Shown here piece by piece: positions 26,700-35,361 of a stretch of 64,000 nucleotides of DNA. This DNA is from a virus. Every line of letters starts with the position of its first letter. Within the stretch, counting starts at the first letter, position 1. Below the pieces are notes generated by a model. It did no database searches. It saw nothing but the letters and a program-made list of their open reading frames with translations, and was not told where the DNA came from. The translations under genes were made by a program, and so were the position numbers. The stretch covers positions 47,486 to 111,485 of the IMG/VR virus record IMGVR_UViG_3300022592_000001; one strand, 5' to 3'.

Positions 26700-27179
26700 A
26701 AAGAAGAACTAACGTTCTTCTGTTCTTCACTTCGTTCGAACTTTTCTTATTTTTTAAGTGATTTAATTATTGAAGTTAGCTGCGAAGCAGTTTTAAATTC
26801 ATGTAGATTGTTTTAGTCAGACGGAACCATTTGCATGGTTCCGCTTAGTTGTCTTCATGTGAGTTGTCACAGCCGAGACGTTGGAAGTAGGTAATTTTTC
26901 ACTGTATGCTAATGGACTCTGTGCTTTTCCATCCTACCACGACCCACATATTTCTATGTGCTCTAAACCTCGTTCCTAGTGTTTAGATGTTTATAGCCAG
27001 TGTTTTCGTATGCTAACAATTCATACTATATCAATGCGTTGCGTATCCTTGTTCTCACGCTCAGACTCTCTTCCCCTTCAGGATAGTGGGATTTACCCAC
27101 GGGAGTGCATCAATATGTTACGTGTCCGGTTTATGCCCCGGGTTTTCCACAGCGGTATTTTCAAACTGGCCCGCCAACC
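26700..27179 (-). ncRNA. Candidate large structured noncoding RNA (~480 nt)
   Basis: No reading frame of note spans this 0.5-kb region between two minus-strand genes, which is exceptional in this densely packed genome. Read on the minus strand it folds by eye into many short perfect stems: CGGAACCAT-GCAA-ATGGTTCCG (26822-26843), CACATA-GAAA-TATGTG (26945-26960), TGTGA-CAAC-TCACA (26858-26871) inside GTCT/AGAC, GTGGG-TAAAT-CCCAC (27086-27100), TATCCT/AGGATA (27044-27049 with 27080-27085), GTATG/CATAC (27008-27026) and CTAAAC/GTTTAG (26963-26986). Two loops are GNRA tetraloops only in the minus-strand sense, which fixes the likely strand. GTTGG near the 5' end can pair with CCAAC 290 bases later. 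It begins right after the GIY-YIG stop and ends in a terminator-like stem. Class unknown; GOLLD-, ROOL- or HEARO-type RNAs or a degenerate intron are possibilities. Confidence 0.55.
26702..26721 (-). terminator. Terminator-like hairpin at the 3' end of the RNA region
   Basis: On the minus strand an 8-bp stem AGAAGAAC/GTTCTTCT with a GTTA loop is followed by TTAAATC. The U-tract is weak. A second GAAGAAC copy just upstream offers an alternative pairing. Confidence 0.5.
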
Positions 27180-27641
27180 TTAAGTGTTAGATTGTTTTGC
27201 CTGTTGTTCTAGGAGTGCCTGTCTCAGACTCGGTGATCCGCCTACCCGTAAATTGATGATACCGTTGTAGTAATCATCAGTTTCTAGTACCCTGCGGTCA
27301 AACTGTTCTCGTGCCTCAATATACGACATTTCTGCTTTTGTTTTACAGAAATAAAGAATTTCTCTTGTGAATTTGTCTGCGCCTATTGCCTGTATGTCTG
27401 CTGTTAGATTAGGGCTTGAGCCATAATAAGTTTGCCAATCTGAATCAACTAAACTTCTAATCTTCTTCTTTTTCTTGTTGCCGTTCTTGAGTTTTACAGT
27501 TTTCTGAGAAGTTTTTGAGAATTTTGCGAGTTTTTTGCCTATGTACTTACGATTGTTAGTGGTATTAGTGATGAGATATACGAAGCCTAAACAATCTTCT
27601 GGTAAAGTTTCTATTAAATTTCCCTGGTAAGTCCATGACAT
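27180..27641 (-). CDS. GIY-YIG family endonuclease (153 aa)
   Basis: A 153-residue protein with the GIY-YIG nuclease fold. The first strand reads GFVYLITN (residues 19-26, the GIY position), followed by KYIGKK (32-37, the YIG position). A lysine-rich insertion (KLKNGNKKKKK) comes before DWQTYYGSS, and a conserved glutamate-containing helix follows (MSYIEAREQF). The family makes nicks or double-strand cuts; relatives in T4-like phages are free-standing Seg-like or repair-type nucleases, and close relatives sit beside gp46 in cyanophages. Start is the ATG at 27641, overlapping the neighbourhood of the preceding stop. Its position immediately before the structured RNA region raises the question of a functional link. 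Confidence 0.85.
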   Translation of the reverse strand: MSWTYQGNLIETLPEDCLGFVYLITNTTNNRKYIGKKLAKFSKTSQKTVKLKNGNKKKKKIRSLVDSDWQTYYGSSPNLTADIQAIGADKFTREILYFCKTKAEMSYIEAREQFDRRVLETDDYYNGIINLRVGGSPSLRQALLEQQAKQSNT

Positions 27642-27644
27642 GCT

Positions 27645-27914
27645 TTAGTTAGCATTGTCTGTACCTGATGCCTGTTGTTTTTGAGCCTGCCGTTCTGCTT
27701 CTTTTTCTGCTAGTTCTATTTCTTTTACTCTTGACCATTCGCGAACTGCTACACGTCTACGTGTACAAATTTTGCGCAGTTCGCTTAGTCTTTGCCTTAA
27801 TCTTATTGCAGATGCCTTCGTGCCTTCAGCTAACCATTGCTGATTAGCTTCAAAATATTCCCTAAATTTTGCTAATAATTCCGCATGAATTTCTTCATCT
27901 TGTTCCGGAAGCAT
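27645..27914 (-). CDS. Small basic helical protein (89 aa)
   Basis: An 89-residue, strongly charged helical protein (KASAIRLRQRLSELRKICTRRR in the middle, an E/K/Q-rich C-terminus). Similar short arginine/lysine-rich proteins occur in T4-like marine phages, where a DNA-binding, histone-like role has been suggested but, as far as I know, not shown. It is in the replication operon between gp46 and the nuclease; its start ATG overlaps the gp46 stop region. Function is unassigned. Confidence 0.65.
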   Translation of the reverse strand: MLPEQDEEIHAELLAKFREYFEANQQWLAEGTKASAIRLRQRLSELRKICTRRRVAVREWSRVKEIELAEKEAERQAQKQQASGTDNAN

Positions 27915-29692
27915 TACTCTGTTACCTCTAAATCATTAGCATAGCTAGTAAAGCCGTTTTCCTTAATAACCTTAAGCACGTTGTTTACACGCCCGATAAG
28001 TTCGTCTTTGTGACTAATTAAGAAAATGTTCTTTTGACGGTCTCTAGCCATCTTTTTTAGTACCGCTAGTGCTGATTCTACGCCGCTTGCATCGAGCCCG
28101 TTGTCAATTAATTCGTCAACAAACAGCAAGTTTACGTTCTGATATAGCGATTCCCAAACGTCTCTAAACGCCCAAGACAAGCCCAATATGAGTCTATTTC
28201 GTTCGCCTCTGCTGAGGTTATCGAAGTCTAGATCCTGTCCTAATTGTGTAATAATCACCGTTAAATCGTTCTGGAAAGTGACGGTATGCGGCAAGCCCAT
28301 AGCGTACAAATAGTGCGTTAAACGGTTGTTTAAGTAGGCTAAGTTCTGATCAATAATTTTCTTACGGATAAAGCTATCCTTGCTAGTTAGCAGTTTAAGC
28401 AAGAACTCCTGGTGATCCTTTAAACTAGTCAAATTATTGATGGTATCCCATGAAATTTCCTGCATAGCAGTATTGCGCAGTTCATCAATTTGCTCTTGAT
28501 ACGGGTCAGTCTCACCTGCTTTGATAGTAAGGTTAGTTTCAAGAGTTTTAATAGTATTTTGATGTTTTAACGCTTCTTCTACAGTGTCGTAGTAAGTGTC
28601 TGGTCGTACATCAACTGTTCCGATTTCATCAATTTCTTTGGTAATTTTATAGATATCGTTAAGCAACTTAGTAGAGTATGACTGTGCTTCTTCCAAGTGC
28701 TTAGTAGCAGTATCAGTCATTTCTTCATGCTTATGGTCGTGAAGTTCTTGTTCACAAGCGTGACACTTTTTGTCTTGCAACTTAGCAAGCTCGGAAGCGT
28801 ATTTTTTTACGCTTCGCTCCGCTTGCGCTATCGCTGACTCTAGCGTCGCTAGCTCTTTGTTTAAGCTACGCAGCTTTGCTGACTTCTCAGTGTACACTTT
28901 AAGCTCAGCATGTTTAGCAATCTCTGCTTCGATGTCGACGTTTTCTAATTCAATAATCGCACGACCGATTTTTTCTAAATCTAGCTCGTTTTGTGTCTTC
29001 CATGCAGCTTGTCTTGTTAGTAAACTATCAATGCTTTGTTGAATTTTATCGTTAGATTTTTTTGTAGCTTCGATGTTAGCAGTCTCAACAGTAATCTGAT
29101 CCTTAGTTTGTTTAACTAATTCTTTTAGTGCTTCTGCTTTTTCACTAAGGATAGTAATACCTAGCAATTGTTCAATAATTGCTCGTTGATCAGCTGATTT
29201 TAGACTTAAGAATGGCTCAGTGTAAGTGTTAAGAGCTACGATATGTTTGAACATGTCGTGACTCATTTCGATTAACTGATCTAAATCCTTTTGTGTCTCG
29301 CGCATGTCGCCCTGAGCATCATCTGTTTCGCTAGTTTCTTGTTCTTGGTTATTAACAAAGAATTTTAATACAGAAGGTTTGCGTCCTCGTTCAATGCGAT
29401 AGTCTTGTCCGTCTTTTTCAAACGCAAGTGTAACTAACATGTTTTTATTGTTAATTTTATTGATTAAGTTATCTTTCTTAATGTTGGTAAGTGCGTTACC
29501 AAACAATGCAAAACTTAATGCATTAACAATTGTAGTCTTACCTGTGCCGTTACGTGAACCGCTATCATCGCCGCCCTGGTCTAAGTTTTCACCTAGCACC
29601 AAAGTTAAATTTTGTTGTGCAAAATTGACTGCTTGAGTTTGGTTGCCCACACTCATAAAGTTTTTAACTGTTAGTTCTTTTAATTTTATCAT
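27914..29692 (-). CDS. gp46: Recombination exonuclease subunit, SbcC/Rad50-like ATPase (gp46)
   Basis: A 592-residue SMC-type ATPase that with gp47 resects DNA ends for recombination-dependent replication. Visible parts are Walker A GSRNGTGKT (residues 45-53), a long coiled coil with the zinc-hook CHAC (C310, C313), the ABC signature LSRGE (493-497), Walker B LLFVDE (522-527) and a D-loop NGLD. Length is close to T4 gp46 (560). The start ATG overlaps the gp47 stop as ATGA, so the two are translationally coupled and probably made in fixed ratio. Confidence 0.97.
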   Translation of the reverse strand: MIKLKELTVKNFMSVGNQTQAVNFAQQNLTLVLGENLDQGGDDSGSRNGTGKTTIVNALSFALFGNALTNIKKDNLINKINNKNMLVTLAFEKDGQDYRIERGRKPSVLKFFVNNQEQETSETDDAQGDMRETQKDLDQLIEMSHDMFKHIVALNTYTEPFLSLKSADQRAIIEQLLGITILSEKAEALKELVKQTKDQITVETANIEATKKSNDKIQQSIDSLLTRQAAWKTQNELDLEKIGRAIIELENVDIEAEIAKHAELKVYTEKSAKLRSLNKELATLESAIAQAERSVKKYASELAKLQDKKCHACEQELHDHKHEEMTDTATKHLEEAQSYSTKLLNDIYKITKEIDEIGTVDVRPDTYYDTVEEALKHQNTIKTLETNLTIKAGETDPYQEQIDELRNTAMQEISWDTINNLTSLKDHQEFLLKLLTSKDSFIRKKIIDQNLAYLNNRLTHYLYAMGLPHTVTFQNDLTVIITQLGQDLDFDNLSRGERNRLILGLSWAFRDVWESLYQNVNLLFVDELIDNGLDASGVESALAVLKKMARDRQKNIFLISHKDELIGRVNNVLKVIKENGFTSYANDLEVTE

Positions 29693-30702
29693 AGGCTGTT
29701 ATATATTGATAGTAACACATTTCTATCGTACGTGTCACTCTCAATGCTGACTAATTGGTTACTTACAATCTGGTCAACCGACTCGAAAGTTTGAATGTCG
29801 ATGTCTGTATTAATTTCGACAGCTTTCTTTTCAGCAATCAGTGTAAGTTCTCTAATATCATAGTTGGCAATAAAGTTTTCTTTAATGAAGCTTGCTTCTT
29901 CGTAGGTAATATCGATATCTAAAGTAACTCGAAGATGTTGCTTTGGTAGTATTAATGTATCTGCTTCATCAATTAACCTACTAAGTGTTGTTGTCCTAAA
30001 AGTAGGTTGTCCTGGCCACGAGTAGTATTCTGGTTCACCACCCCATTCTAAAATCATCATACCACGATCATCATCCCAAGCATCTGCATAGTTATGTGGG
30101 AACGAATTGCCAATATAGTGCATATTGCCTTTGCTTTGACGTTTATGGAAATGTCCGCTAAAGCCTAATTCGTAGCCATTAAAGCTATCTAACTGTATCT
30201 CTCCAGTATCAGGCATCTGTACCATAGCGTTCATATAAAAGTGTGGTAGTTCAAAATGTCCAAAGATATATTTTGCTTGTTTCTTACCAATTTGCTTCCA
30301 CTCTTCTCCTACAAGCCACGGACAGAGTGTAACGTCCCCAATGGTAGTCGGTTCGTGTACCACGGTAATTCCGGGAATATATTTTCCAAACTCAACGGAG
30401 TGAATATCCCGTTTGTCTTTGTAATATAAATCATGATTACCAGGGAAAAAATAAAATTGATCGAACGCCGCACCGAGCTTTTCCAAGGCCCTAAGGCTAT
30501 AGTCCATAGTAGTGATATTAAGACTATTACGATTATGATGCCAATCGCCCATAAAAATTCCAGTGTCACAACCTTCCTCCTTAGCTTTTGCAATATACCA
30601 ATCTACAAAGTCTAAGCAGTCTTGATTATGTACGCTGCTGTTTGACTTCAACCCAAAATGTATGTCTGTGAAACATGCTACTTTTTTAAATAAATTACTC
30701 AC
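29689..30702 (-). CDS. gp47: Recombination nuclease subunit, SbcD/Mre11-like (gp47)
   Basis: A metallophosphoesterase-type nuclease that forms the gp46/gp47 complex. Motifs are TDIHFG (D13, H15), MGDWHHNR (D53, H55, H56), PGNHD (N89, H90, D91), FGHFE and SGHFHKR. I take the GTG at 30702 as start (MSNLFKKV, 337 aa) because it overlaps the gp55 stop (GTGAGTAA) and AGAGGG lies a suitable distance upstream. The ATG at 30720 would add six residues and has no ribosome site. Sequence order gp55-gp47-gp46 on one early transcript. Confidence 0.95.
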   Translation of the reverse strand: MSNLFKKVACFTDIHFGLKSNSSVHNQDCLDFVDWYIAKAKEEGCDTGIFMGDWHHNRNSLNITTMDYSLRALEKLGAAFDQFYFFPGNHDLYYKDKRDIHSVEFGKYIPGITVVHEPTTIGDVTLCPWLVGEEWKQIGKKQAKYIFGHFELPHFYMNAMVQMPDTGEIQLDSFNGYELGFSGHFHKRQSKGNMHYIGNSFPHNYADAWDDDRGMMILEWGGEPEYYSWPGQPTFRTTTLSRLIDEADTLILPKQHLRVTLDIDITYEEASFIKENFIANYDIRELTLIAEKKAVEINTDIDIQTFESVDQIVSNQLVSIESDTYDRNVLLSIYNSL

Positions 30703-31549
30703 TAGATTCGCCCTCTGCATTATGGCGCTTCAACGCTGCTTCGTGTTCGCCTTGACCTGTACGTGAGTATGATGGATTCATACCGTTCATTTCAAGAATA
30801 TCATCACGAATGTTTTGATTACGCTTCTCTATATTAATAACACGAACAAACGAGTTAGTTACCGCTGCTGTAAAATATGCAAACGGATTATCTGATTTGC
30901 TCTCATCAAATTGTAACCCTATTTGTGTTAATTGTAAAATAGCTTGGCCCTTCATTTCGTCATTATAGGTATAACCTCGAACGTTTCCTCGGGTAGCATA
31001 CCTTTCACAAAGTTTAATCATCATGCGAGCTAGATTGTTAGTAATTTGCCCGCAGTCTTTGTCGAAATGCCCGGTTTTCATTCCTCCCTTCCAATGACTC
31101 TTACCAACACAAATTAGTTCGTCTTCGTCATTAAATTTAAAATGCTGGAATGGAGGAAAATTTACTTTGTCTCTATGATCCGCTAGACTTTTTGGATTCT
31201 TCTTACGAGTAGTGTTTAGTGGAATATGATCAAATGTCATAATCCTAAATACTAACTCTTCTTTAGTGATTTTTTTGTAATCAACTTCGCAATCGGCTTG
31301 TTTAACTTTTTCGCCTGCTCGCTTACGTCTAGCGTATTCTTCGTCTCCTAAACGTTTAGCCTTATTACGTTTAGCTTCTGCTATTGTGCGTATATTAATC
31401 TTGTCTACGCTAGGTAAAATGATGTCGTATTGGTGATACTCAGGTTTAGTAAAACTACAGTATGTATTTTTGCTTCTGTGTATCTCTGCTAACATATCCT
31501 TGTTGTTGAGGTAATTAACCTTGGTTGTTGTTATTGGTATTGTTGTCAA
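30695..31549 (-). CDS. gp55: Late-transcription sigma factor (gp55)
   Basis: The phage sigma factor that directs host RNA polymerase to late promoters of the TATAAATA type. The conserved family blocks are YLNNKDMLAEIHRSKNTYCSF, the central GYTYNDEM, LQFDESKSDNPFAYFT and the C-terminal FVRVINIEKRNQNIRDDILE. I choose the TTG at 31549 (MTTIPITTTKVNYL, 284 aa) because GGAG lies eight bases upstream; the longer frame to 31615 would run through the promoter. T4 gp55 is about 185 residues, so this protein carries an extended middle, as in cyanophage versions. It has a sigma-70-type promoter. Confidence 0.93.
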   Translation of the reverse strand: MTTIPITTTKVNYLNNKDMLAEIHRSKNTYCSFTKPEYHQYDIILPSVDKINIRTIAEAKRNKAKRLGDEEYARRKRAGEKVKQADCEVDYKKITKEELVFRIMTFDHIPLNTTRKKNPKSLADHRDKVNFPPFQHFKFNDEDELICVGKSHWKGGMKTGHFDKDCGQITNNLARMMIKLCERYATRGNVRGYTYNDEMKGQAILQLTQIGLQFDESKSDNPFAYFTAAVTNSFVRVINIEKRNQNIRDDILEMNGMNPSYSRTGQGEHEAALKRHNAEGESSE

Positions 31550-31570
31550 AATAGAGTCTCCGGAACTGTA

Positions 31571-31599
31571 ATAATAAACTACGCAGATAATAAAGTCAA
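31571..31599 (-). promoter_or_regulatory. Sigma-70-type promoter of the gp55-gp47-gp46 operon
   Basis: On the minus strand TTGACT (31599-31594) and TATTAT (31576-31571) are separated by exactly 17 bases, one mismatch each from consensus. Transcription would begin about 15 bases before the gp55 TTG and include GGAG. This fits host-polymerase expression before late genes. Confidence 0.75.
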
Positions 31600-31606
31600 A
31601 TAAATA
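31599..31606 (+). promoter_or_regulatory. T4-type late promoter AATAAATA of the baseplate operon
   Basis: A seven of eight match, 23 bases before the ATG at 31630, with AGAGG in between. Its first base coincides with the first base of the opposing -35 hexamer. A minus-facing AATAAATA (31629-31622) completes a nine-base inverted repeat. Confidence 0.6.
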
Positions 31607-31629
31607 CTTTGCCAAAGAGGGTATTTATT

Positions 31630-32655
31630 ATGACAAGAGCCAAATCGTCTTCTGCGCCAATGGGCCAGGGAATTACATCGTCAATCACAGCAGCAACCGC
31701 TACATTCGGCGCCGTTACAAACGCAGTCGGAACAGCCAGCGGACTATTAAGTGGTAGCGTTGGGGGACTAGCAGACAAGCTATTAAGTGGTACAGGACTA
31801 TCACAAGGAGCAGAAGCTGTTGGCGATGTCATGGACGCAGTTGCTATGTTTGGCGGCAATGAAGCTAGTGATAACGATTGGCGAGTTAGATTAAGCATTC
31901 CTAAATGGCAAAGTTTTAAAAATAGTCCTGTATTAAAACCATTGGTTGATGCAGGCGGACTAATATTTCCATACACACCACAAGTTACAATTAATTCTGG
32001 TGCAAAATATACTCCTGGCAGTACAGTTCATACGAACTTTCAGTTTAATGCTTATAAAAATAGTGACCCTGGAACTATCACTATTACTGCGCCTATGAAC
32101 GTTGAAGATCCAACGCAGGCGCTATATTGGATTGCATGTGTACACTATTTAAGATCCGCATCTAAAATGTTCAGCGGATCTGATCCAAAGGCTGGAAATC
32201 CTCCACCGATTGTATTCTTAAACGGTTATGGCAATTATGTGTTTAAGAATATTCCTGTTGCAATTCAATCATTTAATACTACATTGCCACAAGACTGCGA
32301 TTATATTTCAACTGATGTTGTTGGAAGTGCAGCAGGTGCAGTGTCTGGAGTTGCAGATAGTGTTGGTAATTTAGCTGATTCGATTGGCGGAAGTTTCGGC
32401 GGAGCATTTGGCGGAGCACTTGGCGATATAGCCGGAGTAGTAAGCGAAGCATCTGGCTTTGTTGGATCTGTTGCTAACCTTGCTGGTACTTTTGGGCTAG
32501 GCGGTACAACTAGCGGTGGACTAGCATATGTTCCGACAAAGAGCCAGTTTACAGTAACACTGGTTCCTATGTACAGCAGAAACTCCATTAGAACATTTAG
32601 CCTTGATAGATTTGTTCAAGGTGGATATTTAAATAACCCATTTGGATACATTTAA
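31630..32655 (+). CDS. Baseplate tail-tube junction protein (gp48/gp54-like)
   Basis: A 341-residue protein. After a glycine/alanine-rich helical N-terminus (residues 1-75) comes DNDWRVRLSIPKW, then GGLIFPYTPQVTIN, TNFQFNAYKNSD, ITITAPMNVED, YWIACVHYLRSASKMF and LNGYGNYVFK. I recognise this block from the tail-tube-initiator proteins of T4-like cyanophages (gp48/gp54 type), which cap the baseplate hub and start tube polymerisation. A second G/A-rich stretch (residues ~235-300) precedes the C-terminal strand. The ATG at 31630 has AGAGG nearby; the TTG at 31609 has none. It is first in the plus-strand baseplate operon. Confidence 0.75.
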   Translation: MTRAKSSSAPMGQGITSSITAATATFGAVTNAVGTASGLLSGSVGGLADKLLSGTGLSQGAEAVGDVMDAVAMFGGNEASDNDWRVRLSIPKWQSFKNSPVLKPLVDAGGLIFPYTPQVTINSGAKYTPGSTVHTNFQFNAYKNSDPGTITITAPMNVEDPTQALYWIACVHYLRSASKMFSGSDPKAGNPPPIVFLNGYGNYVFKNIPVAIQSFNTTLPQDCDYISTDVVGSAAGAVSGVADSVGNLADSIGGSFGGAFGGALGDIAGVVSEASGFVGSVANLAGTFGLGGTTSGGLAYVPTKSQFTVTLVPMYSRNSIRTFSLDRFVQGGYLNNPFGYI

Positions 32656-32657
32656 TC

Positions 32658-32960
32658 ATGACAGCTAACTATTCTAATAACAGTCCTTGGTTTACTACAA
32701 ACATAAAACAAAATTACTTAGACATTTTAACTATTCGACCAGTTAGTGCCGAACCAGACGATATCTTATATTCGATTGATGCAAAGTTTGCATACAGACC
32801 GGATTTATTAGCGTATGCATTGTATGGGGATCCAGCTCTTTGGTGGGTATTCACACAGCGTAACTTAGACGTATTACAAGATCCAATTTTTGATTTTGTA
32901 CCAGGTACAAAAATTTATCTACCAAAAGGTAGTAGTTTACGAACAGTGTTAGGAATTTAA
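32658..32960 (+). CDS. gp53: Baseplate wedge protein gp53
   Basis: A 100-residue wedge subunit. The family core RPDLLAYALYGDPALWWVFTQRN followed by DPIFDF and GTKIYLPK is clearly present and resembles a LysM-like fold, as in T4 gp53. It is shorter than T4 gp53 (about 196), as usual in marine relatives. It begins two bases after the junction protein. Confidence 0.93.
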   Translation: MTANYSNNSPWFTTNIKQNYLDILTIRPVSAEPDDILYSIDAKFAYRPDLLAYALYGDPALWWVFTQRNLDVLQDPIFDFVPGTKIYLPKGSSLRTVLGI

Positions 32961-32961
32961 T

Positions 32962-35361
32962 ATGGGTATTGATATATCTGGAATTACTGGAGCAACAACA
33001 GCAGTTAATAGTGCAGCTAATGCTGCTACATCATTAATTGGTGACGGGCCAGCATCTGCGTTGTCTGGTATTACAAGTGGAGTATCAGATGCATTGGGTG
33101 CAGTAAACTCGTTCCTTGGATCCATTGGATCTAATCCTGCTGGCGTGACAAAGTTACCAATGCCAAATCCACTTTCGGCGTATGCAAGTTATGATTATGT
33201 TATTACATTAAGTGCAATGTCGTTTAAGGATCATAATTTTCCAGACTCTTCATACAAGGCAGGCAAACGTTTACCTATCATTTGTGCAACTGCAAGTAAA
33301 GATCCTAATAACAGAATACAGACAAAATTTGGTAAGTTTGAATTTTATTTAGATAATCTTAAATTTGAAACAGCAATTGGATTAAAATCTGCTAAAGCAA
33401 CTAATGTAACTACAGTTCAGTTTGATATTTTTGAACCTTATAGTTTAGGTATGTTTCCTTTAGCGTTACAAACAGCAGCAAATAAACAAGGTTGGAGAAA
33501 CTGGCGCGAAGCACCTTTTCTACTCACTATTGAATTTAGAGGAAACAAAGAAAACGGCACAATGTCTACAGTTCCGAATTCTACTCGACATATTCCTATT
33601 AAACTTACAAAGATGCTTTTTAAAGCAAACGAACAAGGATCTACATATGCGTTTAACGCCTATGCTACACATGCGCAAGCATTAACTGTAGAACATGCTA
33701 GTTTAAAAACAGACATGACAATTAAAGGTAAAACAGTACAAGAAGTTTTACAAACTGGAGAACAAAGTTTACAAGCCGTTATTAATAAAAAATTAAAAGA
33801 AGCAGTAAACAACAAAGACAAGAAAGTTGCTGACGAAGTTGTTATTTTATTCCCAACAGATATTTCTAGCGCAGGTTCGGGATCATCATTTAGTGGACAA
33901 GTACCTAACACTACAGCAACAATTAATCCAGGGCTATCTTCTAGCGCCAGTTCTGTTTTTAGCAAACTAGGTGTAATTGAAAGTTCAACAAATCAAACCC
34001 ATGTCCAGGCAGAAGGACAAACAAACAGATTAGGATCAGCCAGTATGGGTTATGATCTTTCTAGAATGGGCGATGCAACAACATCGAAAGAAACTGCTGT
34101 TCTTAAAAATGGAGTATGGACCCGCGGCGATGTTATTACAAATCCTGCAGAAGGTAGTTTACGCTTTGCACAAAACGTAGATATTCCAACGGTCATTAAC
34201 ACAGTAATGTTAGCAAGTGATTATCCATCAACGGCATTAGACACTGACAATCAAAAAGACGGATTTAAACCTTGGTGGAGAATTGACACACAGGTTTATT
34301 ACATTGACAGTAAAGAAAACATGAAGACAACAGGTACAGTGCCAAAGGTAATTGTTTACCGAGTTGTACCGTACGACACTCATTCTAGTACAGCAGCTTC
34401 AGTTAACCAAAAGACTGTTGGATTTGATAAAATGAAGAAACAAGTTTGTAAAAATTACGACTATATCTTCACTGGTAAAAATACCGAAATTATTAAATTT
34501 GATATAGATTTTAGTATTAGTTTTGCAAACGTACTAGCAGCAGATGGCGGAAGACAAAACGTTGATGTTCTTACAACAAAATCTGGCGGCGGACAAAACG
34601 AAGAACAAAAAACAGTTAATCAAAATCCTCCTGGGAACACACCTTCAACAGAACCTGGTGTTGGAAACACTAGTACTAAAGCATCTGGAACTTCAACACC
34701 TAGCGACGGAGTTGGCGGAGGCGGCAAGGACTCGGAAATTAATCGTGCTGCTAAATCATGGCATCAGGCTATTACAACACCGTTAGATATGCTTGTCTTG
34801 AATATGGAAATCGTTGGTGACCCGTATTGGATTGTTAACAGTGGAATGGGAAATTACACAGCTAAACAAGCGCCTATGTCGAGATACCTAACATCTTGTG
34901 GGTCAGTTAACTGGCAAAATACTGAAGTGGATATCTTTGTTAATTTTAAAAACCCATTAGACATTAATCAAACAACCGGCCTATACGATTTTAAATCGTT
35001 TGGATATGCAGGCGGACTTGGTGCGAATTCAGATGGAGCAATTGGATTTAAAGGATTATATCGTATCATTACAGTGACAAATCATTTTAGACAAGGTGAG
35101 TTTAGACAAACCCTGCATGGATCACGACGCAAGATGTACGAATCAAATGCAACGCCGACTGCACAAGGCGGACTAAGTTCAAACATTCCAGATATAGTAT
35201 CAGATGTTGCTGGCAAAGTTTCGTCAGCGATTTCATCAGTCGGGTCAAGTATTTCGTCAGCAATTCAATCTGTTACTAGTAGTGCAACGCAAGTATCGAT
35301 GCCAGATTCGGCAGCAGATTACGGCGGATCTAATAATAATCAAGAACAAAGTGGAACATAA
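32962..35361 (+). CDS. Baseplate hub-like structural protein (799 aa)
   Basis: A 799-residue protein found in this position in T4-like cyanophages. Residues ~60-290 include KRLPIICATASKDPNNRIQTKFGKFEFYLDNL, LQTAANKQGWRNWREAPFLLTIEFRGN and GKTVQEVLQTGEQSLQAVINK. The middle carries an N-methionine-free beta region and a low-complexity linker (residues ~525-590). The C-terminal third has NMEIVGDPYWIVNSG and YRIITVTNHF..GEFRQTLHG, which resemble hub (gp27/VgrG-type) proteins. Because no separate gp27 is seen and gp5 follows directly, a hub role is the best guess. The stop overlaps the gp5 start as TAATG. AGGA precedes the ATG. Confidence 0.65.
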   Translation: MGIDISGITGATTAVNSAANAATSLIGDGPASALSGITSGVSDALGAVNSFLGSIGSNPAGVTKLPMPNPLSAYASYDYVITLSAMSFKDHNFPDSSYKAGKRLPIICATASKDPNNRIQTKFGKFEFYLDNLKFETAIGLKSAKATNVTTVQFDIFEPYSLGMFPLALQTAANKQGWRNWREAPFLLTIEFRGNKENGTMSTVPNSTRHIPIKLTKMLFKANEQGSTYAFNAYATHAQALTVEHASLKTDMTIKGKTVQEVLQTGEQSLQAVINKKLKEAVNNKDKKVADEVVILFPTDISSAGSGSSFSGQVPNTTATINPGLSSSASSVFSKLGVIESSTNQTHVQAEGQTNRLGSASMGYDLSRMGDATTSKETAVLKNGVWTRGDVITNPAEGSLRFAQNVDIPTVINTVMLASDYPSTALDTDNQKDGFKPWWRIDTQVYYIDSKENMKTTGTVPKVIVYRVVPYDTHSSTAASVNQKTVGFDKMKKQVCKNYDYIFTGKNTEIIKFDIDFSISFANVLAADGGRQNVDVLTTKSGGGQNEEQKTVNQNPPGNTPSTEPGVGNTSTKASGTSTPSDGVGGGGKDSEINRAAKSWHQAITTPLDMLVLNMEIVGDPYWIVNSGMGNYTAKQAPMSRYLTSCGSVNWQNTEVDIFVNFKNPLDINQTTGLYDFKSFGYAGGLGANSDGAIGFKGLYRIITVTNHFRQGEFRQTLHGSRRKMYESNATPTAQGGLSSNIPDIVSDVAGKVSSAISSVGSSISSAIQSVTSSATQVSMPDSAADYGGSNNNQEQSGT

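Noticed and set aside
26700-27179. Group I or group II intron
   Set aside because: No interrupted gene lies around it and I could not find the conserved core sequences; the region lies between two complete genes.
26700-27179. tRNA, tmRNA or RNase P RNA
   Set aside because: No T-loop GTTCGAATC-type sequence with a matching acceptor stem and no recognisable RNase P conserved regions were seen.
31550-31615. Upstream start for gp55 (extra ~22 residues)
   Set aside because: It would read through the sigma-70 promoter and the resulting N-terminus is hydrophobic and unlike the family; the TTG at 31549 has GGAG eight bases upstream.
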